DNA from: CAYWMD01 sp964458575
GTDB taxonomy: Bacteria; Verrucomicrobiota; Verrucomicrobiia; Limisphaerales; JADLHS01
Reading direction: 5' to 3'
NCBI GenBank assembly: GCA_964458575.1
Contig: CAYWMD010000032.1
Location: forward strand, 10,315 to 74,314
Length of the DNA: 64,000 nucleotides
This document shows, piece after piece, positions 26,210-34,981 of this stretch. A program made the position numbers and the translations under genes. Numbering within the stretch: the stretch's first letter is position 1; every line of letters begins with the position of its first letter. The notes under the pieces were generated by a model, which saw nothing but the letters and a program-made list of their open reading frames with translations, searched no databases and had not been told where the DNA came from.

Positions 26210-27634
26210 TCAGCCAAACATCATCCTGCAGATGATCACCGACGCTACGATGCCCACGAAATCCGCAATCAGGCCGGCGGGAACGGCGTGCCGCGTCCGC
26301 CGCACGTTCACCGCGCCAAAATAAACCGCGATCACGTAAAAGGTTGTTTCCGTGCTGCCGAAAATCGTTCCGCCCATGAGCGCGATCAAACTGTCGGGCC
26401 CGAACTGCTTCACCAGGTCGGTGAACAATCCGAGCGAACCGCTGCCGCTGAGGGGCCGCACCAGACACATCGGCAGCAGGTCGGTGGGGAAGCCGACAAA
26501 ATCCAACGCCGGCTTCAACCAGGCCGTGAGCATTTCAATGCCGCCTGCCGCACGGAACATTCCGATGGCCACCAGGATCGCCACCAGATACGGGATGATC
26601 ATCACCGAGACTTGGAAGCCTTCCTTCGCACCCTCGACGAATTCTTCGTAAACTTTCACGCGCCGCAAGGCCGCGTAGAGCGGGAAGAAGGAAAGCATGA
26701 ATGGAATGGAAAGCACCGAGACTGCGTTGACCGTGCGGACGAAAGCACTCGCTTTGGTCGCTATGCCAGTTTCAAATCCAAGCAGGCCCGGGTAAGCCAC
26801 TCGTAAAAACGCCCAGACGAAAACACCAGCGAAAACCAGCAGTGCCATCCAACCCAACCAGTTTAATGGCGCGATTTCCGTAGCGGCGGGCGTCCCGCCT
26901 GCCGGTGAGGGCGGCATCTTGCCGCCCGGTTCGACCGTCGCATTGCCGATTGCCGAGTTGCCGACGTTGACATTCCCTTCAACCGATTTTCCGCCAGGCT
27001 GCAAGCCCGGCTCTCCGGCAGGCGGGACGCCTGCCGCTACGGGCGGCAGCCGATAGCCCGGCAATTTTTCCAGCAACTTCACCGCCGTCACACCGGCAAT
27101 CGTCGAGCAGGTCGTCGCCAGCATGGCCGTGCCGATGATGGCCGTGGGATGCGCCGCGCCTGCCACGGCCAGCACGCCGACCGCTGTCGCGGGGATGAGT
27201 TGAATCGAACTGGTGTTCACCGCGAGGAAGGTGCACATGGCGTTGGTGGCCGTGCCCGGGCGCGGATTGAGCGTTTCCAAATCCTTCATGGCGCGGAGGC
27301 CGAGCGGCGTGGCGGCGTTCACCAAACCAAGGATATTGGCTGCCATGTTCATCAGCATCGAACCCATCGCTGGGTGTTCCGGTGGCACATCGGGAAAGAG
27401 CCGTCGCAGAATTGGCCGCAGCGCGCGGGCCATGATTTGAATCAACCCGGCCTTTTCCGCCAAGCGCATCACGCCCAACCACAGCGCCATGATGCCCGCG
27501 AGCGGCAGGGCGAGTTTCATCACCGCAAACTCCGCGCGGTCAAACGCCTCCTTGGACACCGCATCAAGCGAACCGCTCCAGCCGCCAATCAAGACGGCCA
27601 GTACAATCAGCCCGATCCAGATGTAGTTGAGCAT
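26210..27634 (-). CDS. SpmA-SpmB fusion, nucleoside-recognition (Gate) family membrane protein
   Basis: A 474-residue polytopic membrane protein. The N-terminal half (1-195) matches SpmA: LALPLAGIMALWLGVMRLAE, then AMGSMLMNMAANILGLVNAA. The C-terminal half (255-474) matches SpmB: IIPYLVAILVAIGMFRAAGG, then FGSTETTFYVIAVYFGAV. In Bacillus these are two genes needed for spore core dehydration; single-chain versions occur in many non-sporulating bacteria, with unknown substrate. Residues 199-252, the linker between the halves, are encoded by a palindromic repeat (26880-27040) and are Pro/Gly-rich. The start is ATG 27634. Confidence 0.88.
   Translation of the reverse strand: MLNYIWIGLIVLAVLIGGWSGSLDAVSKEAFDRAEFAVMKLALPLAGIMALWLGVMRLAEKAGLIQIMARALRPILRRLFPDVPPEHPAMGSMLMNMAANILGLVNAATPLGLRAMKDLETLNPRPGTATNAMCTFLAVNTSSIQLIPATAVGVLAVAGAAHPTAIIGTAMLATTCSTIAGVTAVKLLEKLPGYRLPPVAAGVPPAGEPGLQPGGKSVEGNVNVGNSAIGNATVEPGGKMPPSPAGGTPAATEIAPLNWLGWMALLVFAGVFVWAFLRVAYPGLLGFETGIATKASAFVRTVNAVSVLSIPFMLSFFPLYAALRRVKVYEEFVEGAKEGFQVSVMIIPYLVAILVAIGMFRAAGGIEMLTAWLKPALDFVGFPTDLLPMCLVRPLSGSGSLGLFTDLVKQFGPDSLIALMGGTIFGSTETTFYVIAVYFGAVNVRRTRHAVPAGLIADFVGIVASVIICRMMFG
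26880..27040. repeat. Palindromic element, family B-like, in frame in the SpmA-SpmB linker
   Basis: Arms at 26880-26905 and 27015-27040 (26 bases, containing GGCGTCCCGCCTGCCGG and its complement) are reverse complements with one mismatch. Inner segments GGGCGGCATCTTGCCGCCCG and CTGCAAGCCCGGCTC form further small hairpins. It encodes AAGVPPAGEP to SPAGGTPAAT. Confidence 0.92.
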
Positions 27635-27735
27635 GGGCGGAAGCTACCGGGGCAGCCTGAAAACCGAAATCAGAAAATCCAAGTCGGAAGGAAAACCGAT
27701 GACCACGACTTGCGCGAAGGCCCCGGCAAGGCTTT

Positions 27736-27815
27736 CAACGCAGAGGCCCGCAGAGGAAACAACGGTCAACAAGATGGAGAACCCAGCTCTGCGTTGCTCC
27801 GCGAGCTCTGCAGCG
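27736..27815. repeat. CGCAGAG palindrome in the intergenic region (family E)
   Basis: CAACGCAGAG (27736-27745) is mirrored by CTCTGCGTTG (27787-27796), with further GCAGAG and CTCTGCAG copies. It is related to the element at 16402-16518. The 348-base gap 27635-27982 holds this and the next repeat and no gene. Confidence 0.75.
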
Positions 27816-27855
27816 CTATCTCCCAACGTCGCCATAGCCTGGAGAAGATTTTCGC

Positions 27856-27928
27856 GGAGCGCGGACCGCCGAGTCCGCGCGTTCCAAATCTGCCGCCCGC
27901 AACCCACGGACTCGGCGGTCCGCGCTCC
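27856..27928. repeat. Perfect 22-base inverted repeat (family J)
   Basis: GGAGCGCGGACCGCCGAGTC plus CG (27856-27877) is the exact reverse complement of 27907-27928, with a 29-base loop. It lies just downstream of the Gfo/Idh/MocA gene, which ends at 27983 on the minus strand, and might serve as a transcript end, but it lacks a T-run. Confidence 0.85.
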
Positions 27929-27982
27929 TTTGGTTGCGGCGCCGCTGCGCTGTGGCCGTTGCGTTAAATGAAAACCGCCGGC

Positions 27983-29074
27983 TTAGTTTGGATATTCTTT
28001 CGCGCTGCCGGCCACGGGCATCAGAGCTTTGCGCTCTGGCACTTTGGCTTTAAGCAAGGCGATTTCGTCCGCGCCGGTTGTCAGCGGCAACGCTACTTGT
28101 CCGCCTTCTGCCGCGGAACGATAAAGAGCAGCCATGACTTCGAAGCCTTTGTAGGCGTTTGCAAAAGCGCACGGGTGGACTTTCTTGTCGTCGTCGAGCC
28201 AGTCGGCCATTTCTTGCACGTAAGGCGGCATGTCTTCCACGTAATCCATGCTGCCGGGGCCGCTCTGATATCCGCCGTTCTTCGTGACCGCCCGCCAACC
28301 GCCGTTGGTGATGACCTCGGCGAAACCTTCGCTGCCTTGCGCGCCCATGCGGGCCTTGCGCCACCAGAGTTTGTGTTCCTTGCTGGAATCCACTTCCGGC
28401 ACGTCGGGCGCTCCAGCGCCGCAATCGTAAATGCCGCGCACGCCGTTCTTGTAATGCACAAAGCCTGCAACGTAATCCGGTGACGTGTGCAAATCGGCGA
28501 GCTTGCCTCGGCCGGCGGCCTGCGCCATCGCCCACGCAGCGGGTTCGTAATTGTTGAACCAGCAGGTGTAGTCAATCAGGTGCGAGAGCATGTGCGCCGC
28601 CCAGCCGGTGGCCGTGCCGTAAACCGTATGCACCCGACCGAGCGCGCCGCTGGCGATGATCTCCTTCACCTTCTTGTAGTGCGCGCCGTAGCGATGCTGG
28701 TGGCTCACGACCGCCTTCACCCCGGCTTTGTCCATGGCCTGCTTGATTTGCAGGCCCTCGTTGCTCGACATCGCGACCGGCTTTTCAAACGCAATCAGCT
28801 TCGCGCCGCATTCGATGCCCATCCTGATGAAATCGAGGCGCAGGTTCGGCAAGGTGCAAAAGCAGAACAGGTCGGGCTTGAGCTTTTTCGACAGTGCGGC
28901 GGCATCCAGGCTTTTTTCCGGATTGCCAATCTTGGGCGCGGCGTCATCAAGCCGCTTCTGGTCAATGTCGCAGATGCCGACGACTTTGAATTTGGGATTG
29001 GCATGAAACGCCGTGGCGTGATGCACGCCGCGTTTGCCCATGCCGACGACGAGGACGGAGTAGGTTTTGCTCAT
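27983..29074 (-). CDS. Gfo/Idh/MocA-family NAD(P)-dependent oxidoreductase
   Basis: A 363-residue cytoplasmic dehydrogenase, probably acting on a sugar or inositol derivative. The Rossmann motif (VLVVGMGKRGVHHATAF, residues 7-23) and the family motif FEKPVAMSSNEGL (near 96, with the conserved EKP lysine) are present. The C-terminal substrate domain has HQHRYGAHYKKVKEII and AAHMLSHLIDY, where the His residues probably take part in catalysis. There is no Tat or Sec signal, unlike many secreted relatives in this phylum. The substrate cannot be assigned, and no neighbouring sugar genes are visible. Confidence 0.87.
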   Translation of the reverse strand: MSKTYSVLVVGMGKRGVHHATAFHANPKFKVVGICDIDQKRLDDAAPKIGNPEKSLDAAALSKKLKPDLFCFCTLPNLRLDFIRMGIECGAKLIAFEKPVAMSSNEGLQIKQAMDKAGVKAVVSHQHRYGAHYKKVKEIIASGALGRVHTVYGTATGWAAHMLSHLIDYTCWFNNYEPAAWAMAQAAGRGKLADLHTSPDYVAGFVHYKNGVRGIYDCGAGAPDVPEVDSSKEHKLWWRKARMGAQGSEGFAEVITNGGWRAVTKNGGYQSGPGSMDYVEDMPPYVQEMADWLDDDKKVHPCAFANAYKGFEVMAALYRSAAEGGQVALPLTTGADEIALLKAKVPERKALMPVAGSAKEYPN

Positions 29075-29286
29075 AAATAAAAAGCTGCAACCGGTTTCCC
29101 GGAGATTGCCCTGCGTATTGTCCGACGCAACGGGCCATCACATTAGCGATCCGCCGGCGCCGCTTCAAGCCACTGTTTCCAATTGTTTCGATGACCGTGC
29201 GTGGCGAATGCGCCGCCCGCCGGTCGCCGATGAGTTGAACGTATTTCTTGTTTGGCCATTACGCGGAGCCTTGTTAACTTGCCGGA

Positions 29287-30381
29287 ATGGAAATGGAACT
29301 GTTTTATAAAATTTTGAAAACGGCCGTCGAGGGCGGCGCGTCGGACGTGCACCTCAAGATAAACACACCCGTCATTTATCGCATCAGCCGTGAACTCATT
29401 GCGGTGGAGTGCCCGAATCCGACCGCGCAGTGGATGAACAAAGTTGTGGAGAACATCACCCCGGCGCACCTGCGCAAGCGGATGGAAGAAGAGCGCGGGA
29501 TTGACTTTTCCTATTACATTCAGGGCATCGGGCGTTTCCGCACGAACCTGTTTCAGCAACGCGGCGAATGGTGCCTCGCCATGCGCCACGTCAAAACCAA
29601 CGTGCCGAGTTTTCAGGAACTTGGCTTGCTCGAACAGATCAAGGGCATTGCTTCGTCGCCGCGCGGCATCGTCCTGCTGGCCGGCTCGACCGGTTGCGGC
29701 AAGTCCACGACGCTCGCCGCGATGATCGAGCACATCAACGCCAACTTCAAAAAGCACATTATCACCCTGGAAGATCCGATCGAATACGTCTTCGAGGACA
29801 ATCAATCCGTCATCGAACAACGCGAAGTCGGTCTCGACACGTTGTCCTTCCATCACGCGCTCCGGCACGTGCTGCGCCAGGACCCGGACGTGATCATGAT
29901 CGGCGAAATGCGCGACGACATCAGTTTCACCGCGGCCATGAGCGCGGCGGACACCGGTCACCTGGTCTTTTCCACCGTCCATACCACCAATGCCGCGCAG
30001 AGCGTCAACCGCATTCTTGATTTCTTCAAAGCCGACGAGCGTGAACAAATTCGCCGGCAACTGGCCGGGACATTGCAGGCCGTGATTTGCCAGCGCATGG
30101 TCACCACCGTCACCGGGCGCATGACGCCGGCGCTGGAAATCCTCATCAACACCGGCACGGTGCGGAAGCTGATCGAAGAAAACCGCCTGGACAAATTGCC
30201 GGCAGCCATCGAAACCGGCGGCGAAGACGGCATGCTCAATTTCAATCAATCGCTGTTCGCGCTCGTCAAGGAAGGCAAGGTCACGGAGAAGGAAGCGCTG
30301 GCGAAGGCCACCAACGCGCAGGCGCTGGAGATGAATTTCAAAGGCATCTTCCTCGACGAAGGCCGCCGAATTCTCTCATAA
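29287..30381 (+). CDS. PilT/PilU-type twitching-motility ATPase
   Basis: A 364-residue cytoplasmic hexameric ATPase that powers type IV pilus retraction. Motifs: N-terminal GGASDVHLKINTPVIYRI typical of PilT/PilU; Walker A GSTGCGKST (133-141), with Cys where Ser or Gly is usual; the Asp box LEDPIEYVFEDN (161-172); Walker B VIMIGEMRD (202-210); the His box FSTVHTTNAAQSVNRILDFF. There is no AIRNLIRE-type retraction tail; the C-terminus instead ends KGIFLDEGRRILS, closer to PilU. No other pilus gene lies in the window; a Yip1-like gene follows after 90 bases. Confidence 0.92.
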   Translation: MEMELFYKILKTAVEGGASDVHLKINTPVIYRISRELIAVECPNPTAQWMNKVVENITPAHLRKRMEEERGIDFSYYIQGIGRFRTNLFQQRGEWCLAMRHVKTNVPSFQELGLLEQIKGIASSPRGIVLLAGSTGCGKSTTLAAMIEHINANFKKHIITLEDPIEYVFEDNQSVIEQREVGLDTLSFHHALRHVLRQDPDVIMIGEMRDDISFTAAMSAADTGHLVFSTVHTTNAAQSVNRILDFFKADEREQIRRQLAGTLQAVICQRMVTTVTGRMTPALEILINTGTVRKLIEENRLDKLPAAIETGGEDGMLNFNQSLFALVKEGKVTEKEALAKATNAQALEMNFKGIFLDEGRRILS

Positions 30382-30471
30382 AAACAGGCCCGTCTGCCCG
30401 CTGGACAAGGGGCGCGGGTTCGACCATGCTTTCGTGGTGCGGGGCAGAGAGCTTCGCACGGGTAACTTGTC

Positions 30472-31275
30472 ATGGACCAGCCTCCGTTCATCGCTGAAAC
30501 GCCGCCGCCTGCGCCGACCGCACCGCCCATGTCCCTCGCCGCGCGGCTGCTCAACGTGTTCGCCACGCCCGGCGACGTCTTTGAAGAACTCAAGGCCGCA
30601 CCGCACGCGGCGGCCAACTGGCTGGTCCCGGCGCTCATCGCGTGCGCGGTGGGCCTGGCCTCGACGTGGATCGTGCTCAACCAACCGGCCATTCAGCAGG
30701 AGATCCGGGAAAAACAGGACCGCGCCATCGAGCAACGCCTGGAGAAGGCGGTCAAGGCGGGGAAAATGACGCGTGAACAGGCCGACCAACAGCGGGCGGC
30801 GGCGGCCCAGTTCATGGGACCGGCGGTGATGATGGTTTCCGGGTCCGTCGGCGCAATCGTCTATGGCTTTGGCCGGGTGTTTTTGTGGGGACTGGTGTTA
30901 TGGCTGCTGGGCCGGTGGTGGCTGAGAGTCCCGGTGCCGTTCATGAAAAACGTGGAGGTGGCCGGCCTCGCCGGCATGATCGGTGTGCTGGGCGCGGTTG
31001 TCGGGCTGCTGCTCAAGGTCAATTTCAGCAATCCCACTTCATCGCCGAGCCTGGCGCTGGCCGTCGGCGAGTTTGATCCGAAGAATCCGCTCCACCTGGT
31101 GCTCGCGGCGTTGGACCTGTTCGACGTGTGGCAAATCTGGGTCATGGCCCTGGGGCTGGCGCGGCTGGGCAGCGTGCCGTTCGCGCGGGCGGGATTCCCG
31201 GTGTTTGCGTTTTGGGTGATCTGGTCGTCGTTCTGGATATTGATTTCCGCGGTATTGGTCCGCCTGGCGGGCTGA
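30472..31275 (+). CDS. Yip1-like multi-pass membrane protein
   Basis: A 267-residue membrane protein. A Pro-rich cytoplasmic N-terminus leads into LLNVFATPGDVFEELKAAPH, the usual opening of bacterial Yip1-domain proteins. About five hydrophobic segments follow, with an amphipathic charged stretch (about 78-108, many Lys, Glu and Arg) between the first and second. Function is unknown in bacteria. It may belong to the transcription unit of the following MacA-like gene (87-base gap), with which Yip1-like proteins are sometimes neighbours. Confidence 0.75.
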   Translation: MDQPPFIAETPPPAPTAPPMSLAARLLNVFATPGDVFEELKAAPHAAANWLVPALIACAVGLASTWIVLNQPAIQQEIREKQDRAIEQRLEKAVKAGKMTREQADQQRAAAAQFMGPAVMMVSGSVGAIVYGFGRVFLWGLVLWLLGRWWLRVPVPFMKNVEVAGLAGMIGVLGAVVGLLLKVNFSNPTSSPSLALAVGEFDPKNPLHLVLAALDLFDVWQIWVMALGLARLGSVPFARAGFPVFAFWVIWSSFWILISAVLVRLAG

Positions 31276-31362
31276 GCCGCCTCCGGACGCCGCGGTCCCG
31301 GCCGGCAGGGACCGTGAAACGTTTTCGGTCCTGCCGTGTCATAATGTTGATGGAAATTTAAC

Positions 31363-32688
31363 ATGGCCAACGCAAAGAAACGCCGGAAAATCATCGTCTT
31401 CACCGTCATCGGCCTTGTGCTGGCGGCGCTCACCGCCGCCGCCTTGTTTCGCAAGCGCGACGTGGCCATCACGGTGCAGACGGAAAAGGTGGCGCGGCGC
31501 AACCTCACGGAAATCGTCACCGCCAATGGCAAAATCCAGCCCGTCGTGCAGGTCGCCATCAGCCCGGAGGTGGCCGGCGAGATCACGGAATTGCCCGTGA
31601 AGGAAGGCGACTGCGTCAAGAAGGGACAGTTGCTCGTCCAGATCAAGCCCGACAATTACCAGGCGCTGCGCAATTCCGCCGAAGCGGCGCACCGTTCCGC
31701 CATCGCCGGCAAGGTGCTCGCCCAGGCCGAAATGGAAAAAGCCCAAGCCGAGTTCAAACGCAATGACGAGTTGTTCCGCACCAAGCTCGTCTCCGATTCG
31801 GTGTGGCTGGATTTCAAGACCGCGTACGACGTCGCCAAACTGCGCTACACGAATGCGGTGCATCAGGTGGCCCAGGCGCAGTTCAGTCTCGACAAGGCGT
31901 CGGATGATTTGGGCAAGACCACCATTCGCTCGCCGATGGACGGCACGATCATCCGCTTGAAATCCCAGCTGGGCGAGCGGGTGCTCGGCACATCGTTCAA
32001 CATGGGCACCGAAATCATGTCCATCGCCAACCTCGATGACATGGAAGCGCGGGTGGACATCGGCGAGATTGACGTGGTGTTGATCAAGCCTGGCCAGAAG
32101 GCGCGGCTGGAGGTGGACGCATTCAAGGACCGCAAGTTCAACGGCGTCGTGACCGAGATCGCCAACTCCGCGAAAGGAAATGTGTTCGGCATGTCGAGCA
32201 GTTCGAGCCAGGAAGCCACCAAGTTCGAGGTGAAAATTCGCGTGGCCGAGAAGGAGATTTTCCGGCCCGGCATGTCGGTCACCGCCGAAATCGAAACCCG
32301 GTACCGCACCAACGTGCTGGCCGTGCCCATCGCCGCCGTCACCACGCGCGCGCCCAAGACCAACGCTCCGGCGGCGACGGGGACAAATTCCGTGGCTGGG
32401 ACCAACACGGCGTCCGTCACCAGCACCAACGCGCCCAAGGCGGACAAGAAATCCAAGGATGCGCCCAAGCCGATCGAAGTTGTGTTCGCCGTGAACAGTG
32501 ATCACGTGAAAATGGTCCCGGTCAAAATCGGCATCGGCGACGATGATTACTGGGAAGTCACCGAGGGTTTGAGCGAGGGGCAGGAGATCGTTTCGGGCGG
32601 GTACAAGGCCATCAATCGCGAACTGGAGGACGGCAAGAAGATCCGCAAGGGCAAGCCGGAGAAAGATGACGCGAAGGAGAAAAAGTGA
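31363..32688 (+). CDS. MacA-like periplasmic adaptor (membrane fusion protein) of an ABC exporter
   Basis: A 441-residue adaptor that bridges an inner-membrane transporter to an outer-membrane channel. A single N-terminal membrane anchor (IIVFTVIGLVLAALTAAALF, about 10-29) is followed by a lipoyl/biotinyl-like half (ISPEVAGEITELPVKEGDCV and, after the hairpin, TTIRSPMDGTIIRLKSQLGE). Between them lies a coiled-coil hairpin (about 105-180, AEAAHRSAIAGKVLAQAEME). Beta-barrel domains come after. A Thr/Ala/Asn-rich linker (about 325-370, TNAPAATGTNSVAGTNTASV) interrupts the last domain and is unusually long. It is first in an operon with one ATPase and two permeases. Substrate is unknown; family members export macrolides, peptides or lipids. 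Confidence 0.92.
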   Translation: MANAKKRRKIIVFTVIGLVLAALTAAALFRKRDVAITVQTEKVARRNLTEIVTANGKIQPVVQVAISPEVAGEITELPVKEGDCVKKGQLLVQIKPDNYQALRNSAEAAHRSAIAGKVLAQAEMEKAQAEFKRNDELFRTKLVSDSVWLDFKTAYDVAKLRYTNAVHQVAQAQFSLDKASDDLGKTTIRSPMDGTIIRLKSQLGERVLGTSFNMGTEIMSIANLDDMEARVDIGEIDVVLIKPGQKARLEVDAFKDRKFNGVVTEIANSAKGNVFGMSSSSSQEATKFEVKIRVAEKEIFRPGMSVTAEIETRYRTNVLAVPIAAVTTRAPKTNAPAATGTNSVAGTNTASVTSTNAPKADKKSKDAPKPIEVVFAVNSDHVKMVPVKIGIGDDDYWEVTEGLSEGQEIVSGGYKAINRELEDGKKIRKGKPEKDDAKEKK

Positions 32689-32693
32689 AGAGT

Positions 32694-32855
32694 TCCCCTC
32701 ACCCCAGCCCTCTCCCATCCGATGGGAGAGGGAGAATCTTCCGCCGTCTAGTGAAACTTCCAGCGATGATGTCAGCCGAATGTTCACTCGAAAGGCTTGA
32801 AAATGTTCGTCTGCTGTCCCCGCTCCCATCGGATGGGAGCGGGTCAGGGTGAGGG
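32694..32855. repeat. Palindromic element, family A, inside the exporter operon
   Basis: CCCCTCACCCCAGCC followed by CTCTCCCATCCGATGGGAGAG is mirrored by CGCTCCCATCGGATGGGAGCG followed by GGTCAGGGTGAGGG. It fills the 194-base gap between the adaptor and the ATPase, so it should be part of the operon transcript. Confidence 0.9.
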
Positions 32856-32882
32856 CAGCCTCCAAAACCGCCGAACCTCGCC

Positions 32883-33575
32883 ATGAGTCTGATCCGCCTC
32901 CAAAAAATCTCCCGCCGCTACCAGATGGGGACGGAGACGATTCACGCCCTGCGCGAGGTCACGCTGGAAATCCAGCGCGGCGAGTACGTCGCCATCATGG
33001 GGCCTTCGGGTTCGGGCAAATCCACATTGATGAACCTCATCGGCTGTCTGGACACGCCCACGTCCGGCCAGTACGAGTTGAATGGCACGAACGTCAGCGA
33101 GATGGATGACAATCAACTGGCCGAGGTGCGCAATCGGGAAATTGGGTTTGTGTTCCAGACCTTCAACCTGCTGCCGCGCTCCAACGCGCTGCACAATGTG
33201 GAACTGCCGTTGATTTACGCGGGTGTGAGCGCCGTCGAACGGCGCCGGGTGGCGCTGCAAGCCTTGTCCGATGTGGGGCTGGCCGACCGCATTCACCACA
33301 AACCGAATGAACTTTCCGGCGGCCAGCGGCAACGTGTGTCCGTCGCCCGCGCGTTGGTGAACCAGCCTTCGATTCTGCTGGCCGATGAGCCGACCGGCAA
33401 TCTCGACTCCAAAACCGGTGCGGAAATCATGGAGCTCTTTTCGCAACTCGCACAAAAGGGCCACACGCTCATCATCGTCACGCATGAGGAAGACATCGCC
33501 CGGCAAGCCCGCCGTATTCTGCGCATCCGGGACGGATTGATCGCGAGCGACGAACAACAAGAAAGCAGGGCGTGA
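32883..33575 (+). CDS. ABC transporter ATPase, MacB/LolD type
   Basis: A 230-residue ATPase of the exporter encoded around it. Walker [10 protein letters not shown] (residues 40-48), Q-loop [11 protein letters not shown], signature [15 protein letters not shown], Walker [13 protein letters not shown] and the His-loop VTHEED are all canonical. It is a separate polypeptide, unlike MacB of E. coli where ATPase and permease are fused. It pairs with the two FtsX-type permeases downstream, which are probably used as a heterodimer. The start is ATG 32883. Confidence 0.95.
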   Translation: MSLIRLQKISRRYQMGTETIHALREVTLEIQRGEYVAIMGPSGSGKSTLMNLIGCLDTPTSGQYELNGTNVSEMDDNQLAEVRNREIGFVFQTFNLLPRSNALHNVELPLIYAGVSAVERRRVALQALSDVGLADRIHHKPNELSGGQRQRVSVARALVNQPSILLADEPTGNLDSKTGAEIMELFSQLAQKGHTLIIVTHEEDIARQARRILRIRDGLIASDEQQESRA

Positions 33576-33622
33576 GTATGCAAACCGCGATCCGATTTTC
33601 ACCGGCCATGCCAGGCAAGTCC

Positions 33623-33705
33623 CTTCTTAATCTTCATCTTAATCATACTTTTAATCTCCCGCTGTTCGCCGGGGACATGATTACGATTAAGAGTAAGATT
33701 AAGAG
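33623..33705. repeat. Inverted TTAATCTT/AAGATTAA repeat in the exporter operon (family G)
   Basis: CTTCTTAATCTTCATCTTAA and TACTTTTAATC at the left are mirrored by GATTACGATTAAGAGTAAGA and TTAAGAG at the right. It lies between the ATPase and the first permease. A related element is at 54034-54092. Confidence 0.85.
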
Positions 33706-33732
33706 CATCGGTCGCGAAGCCCGGCTACGGCG

Positions 33733-34962
33733 ATGAACTTCCTCTCCGAACTGCGCGAGGGTCTGTTCATTTCCTGGGACGCCATTCGCGCCAACAAAAT
33801 GCGCGCCTCGCTCACCACGCTCGGCATCGTGATCGGCATTGTCACCGTCACGCTCATGGGCACGGCCATCGAGGGCCTGAACCGCTCTTTCATGCGCAGC
33901 ATTTCCGTCCTGGGTGCGGACGTATTTTACGTGCAGCGGTTTAACTGGATCAATCACAGCGAGGGCGAATGGCTCAAGATGCGCAAGCGCCGGCCGATCC
34001 GGCTGTTCGAATCCGAGGCCCTGGCGCGCCAACTCACCCTCGCCGCTGCGGTGGCGCCGACCGCCGACGCCATGTTGCCGGTCAAATACAAGAACCGCAG
34101 CGCGAGCGCTGTTTACATCGTCGGTACGACCGAGGATTTTCCCTTGGCCGGCGGCATTGGAGTGCAGGACGGCCGTTTCCTTTCCCCCGCGGATGCCGCG
34201 GGGGGGCGGCCGGTTTGTGTCATCGGCACGGAAGTGGCCACCAATCTGTTTCAACACGGTTCGCCGCTGGGCGCGCGGATCAAAATTGCGGATCGCTCGT
34301 TCGAGGTCATCGGCATTCTGGAAAAACAGGGCACCTTTCTCGGCATGTTCAGTTTGGACAACCGCATCGTGATTCCGTTGCAGCAATTCATGACCTCGTT
34401 TTGGAACGATCCCGACCTGCAAATTCAGGTCAAGGCCCGCGAACTCGTGCAACTGGAGGAGGTTCGTGAGGAATTGCACACCGTCATGCGGCGTGTCCGC
34501 CGGTTGGAGCCGTCCCAACCAGACGATTTCGCCATCAACCAACAGGACCAGTTCGTGGAGATGTTTCACAAGGTCGCCGGCACGATTGCCAGTGTGGGTT
34601 TGTCCATCACCGGTCTCTCATTGTTTGTGGGCGGCATAGGAATCATGAATATCATGTTTGTCTCCGTGGCGGAGCGGACGCGCGAAATCGGCATCCGCAA
34701 AGCCATCGGCGCCAAACGGCGGACGATTCTCTTTCAGTTTTTGACGGAAGCCGCGTGCATCTGCCTGTTGGGCGGATTGATCGGGTTGGCGATTGCATGG
34801 CCGGTGACGTTGGTTTTGCAGAAGTTCCTGCCGGCCACGCTGTCGCTGAAAATCGCCGGCATCGCGCTGCTCGTTTCAGGTGTCACCGGGCTGATTTCGG
34901 GATTCCTGCCCGCGTGGCGCGCGGCACGAATGAACCCGGTGGATGCGTTGCGAGCAGAATGA
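33733..34962 (+). CDS. ABC exporter permease, MacB/FtsX type (first)
   Basis: A 409-residue inner-membrane subunit. The N-terminal helix (ANKMRASLTTLGIVIGIVTV) is followed by a large periplasmic MacB_PCD domain (about 45-240) and three C-terminal helices in an FtsX domain (about 290-400). It contains the conserved GIMNIMFVSVAERTREIGIR, then KAIGAKRR. The start is ATG 33733. It is followed 19 bases later by a second, related permease, so the complex is probably a heterodimer. Its periplasmic part resembles mechanotransmission folds. Confidence 0.92.
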   Translation: MNFLSELREGLFISWDAIRANKMRASLTTLGIVIGIVTVTLMGTAIEGLNRSFMRSISVLGADVFYVQRFNWINHSEGEWLKMRKRRPIRLFESEALARQLTLAAAVAPTADAMLPVKYKNRSASAVYIVGTTEDFPLAGGIGVQDGRFLSPADAAGGRPVCVIGTEVATNLFQHGSPLGARIKIADRSFEVIGILEKQGTFLGMFSLDNRIVIPLQQFMTSFWNDPDLQIQVKARELVQLEEVREELHTVMRRVRRLEPSQPDDFAINQQDQFVEMFHKVAGTIASVGLSITGLSLFVGGIGIMNIMFVSVAERTREIGIRKAIGAKRRTILFQFLTEAACICLLGGLIGLAIAWPVTLVLQKFLPATLSLKIAGIALLVSGVTGLISGFLPAWRAARMNPVDALRAE

Positions 34963-34981
34963 AGGGGCGCTGTTTGATTTG

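Noticed and set aside
26036..26806. Plus-strand 256-codon frame opposite the SpmA-SpmB gene
   Set aside because: It is mostly a shadow of the membrane protein gene, rich in His, Arg and Glu as antisense frames of hydrophobic genes are, and has no recognisable domain.
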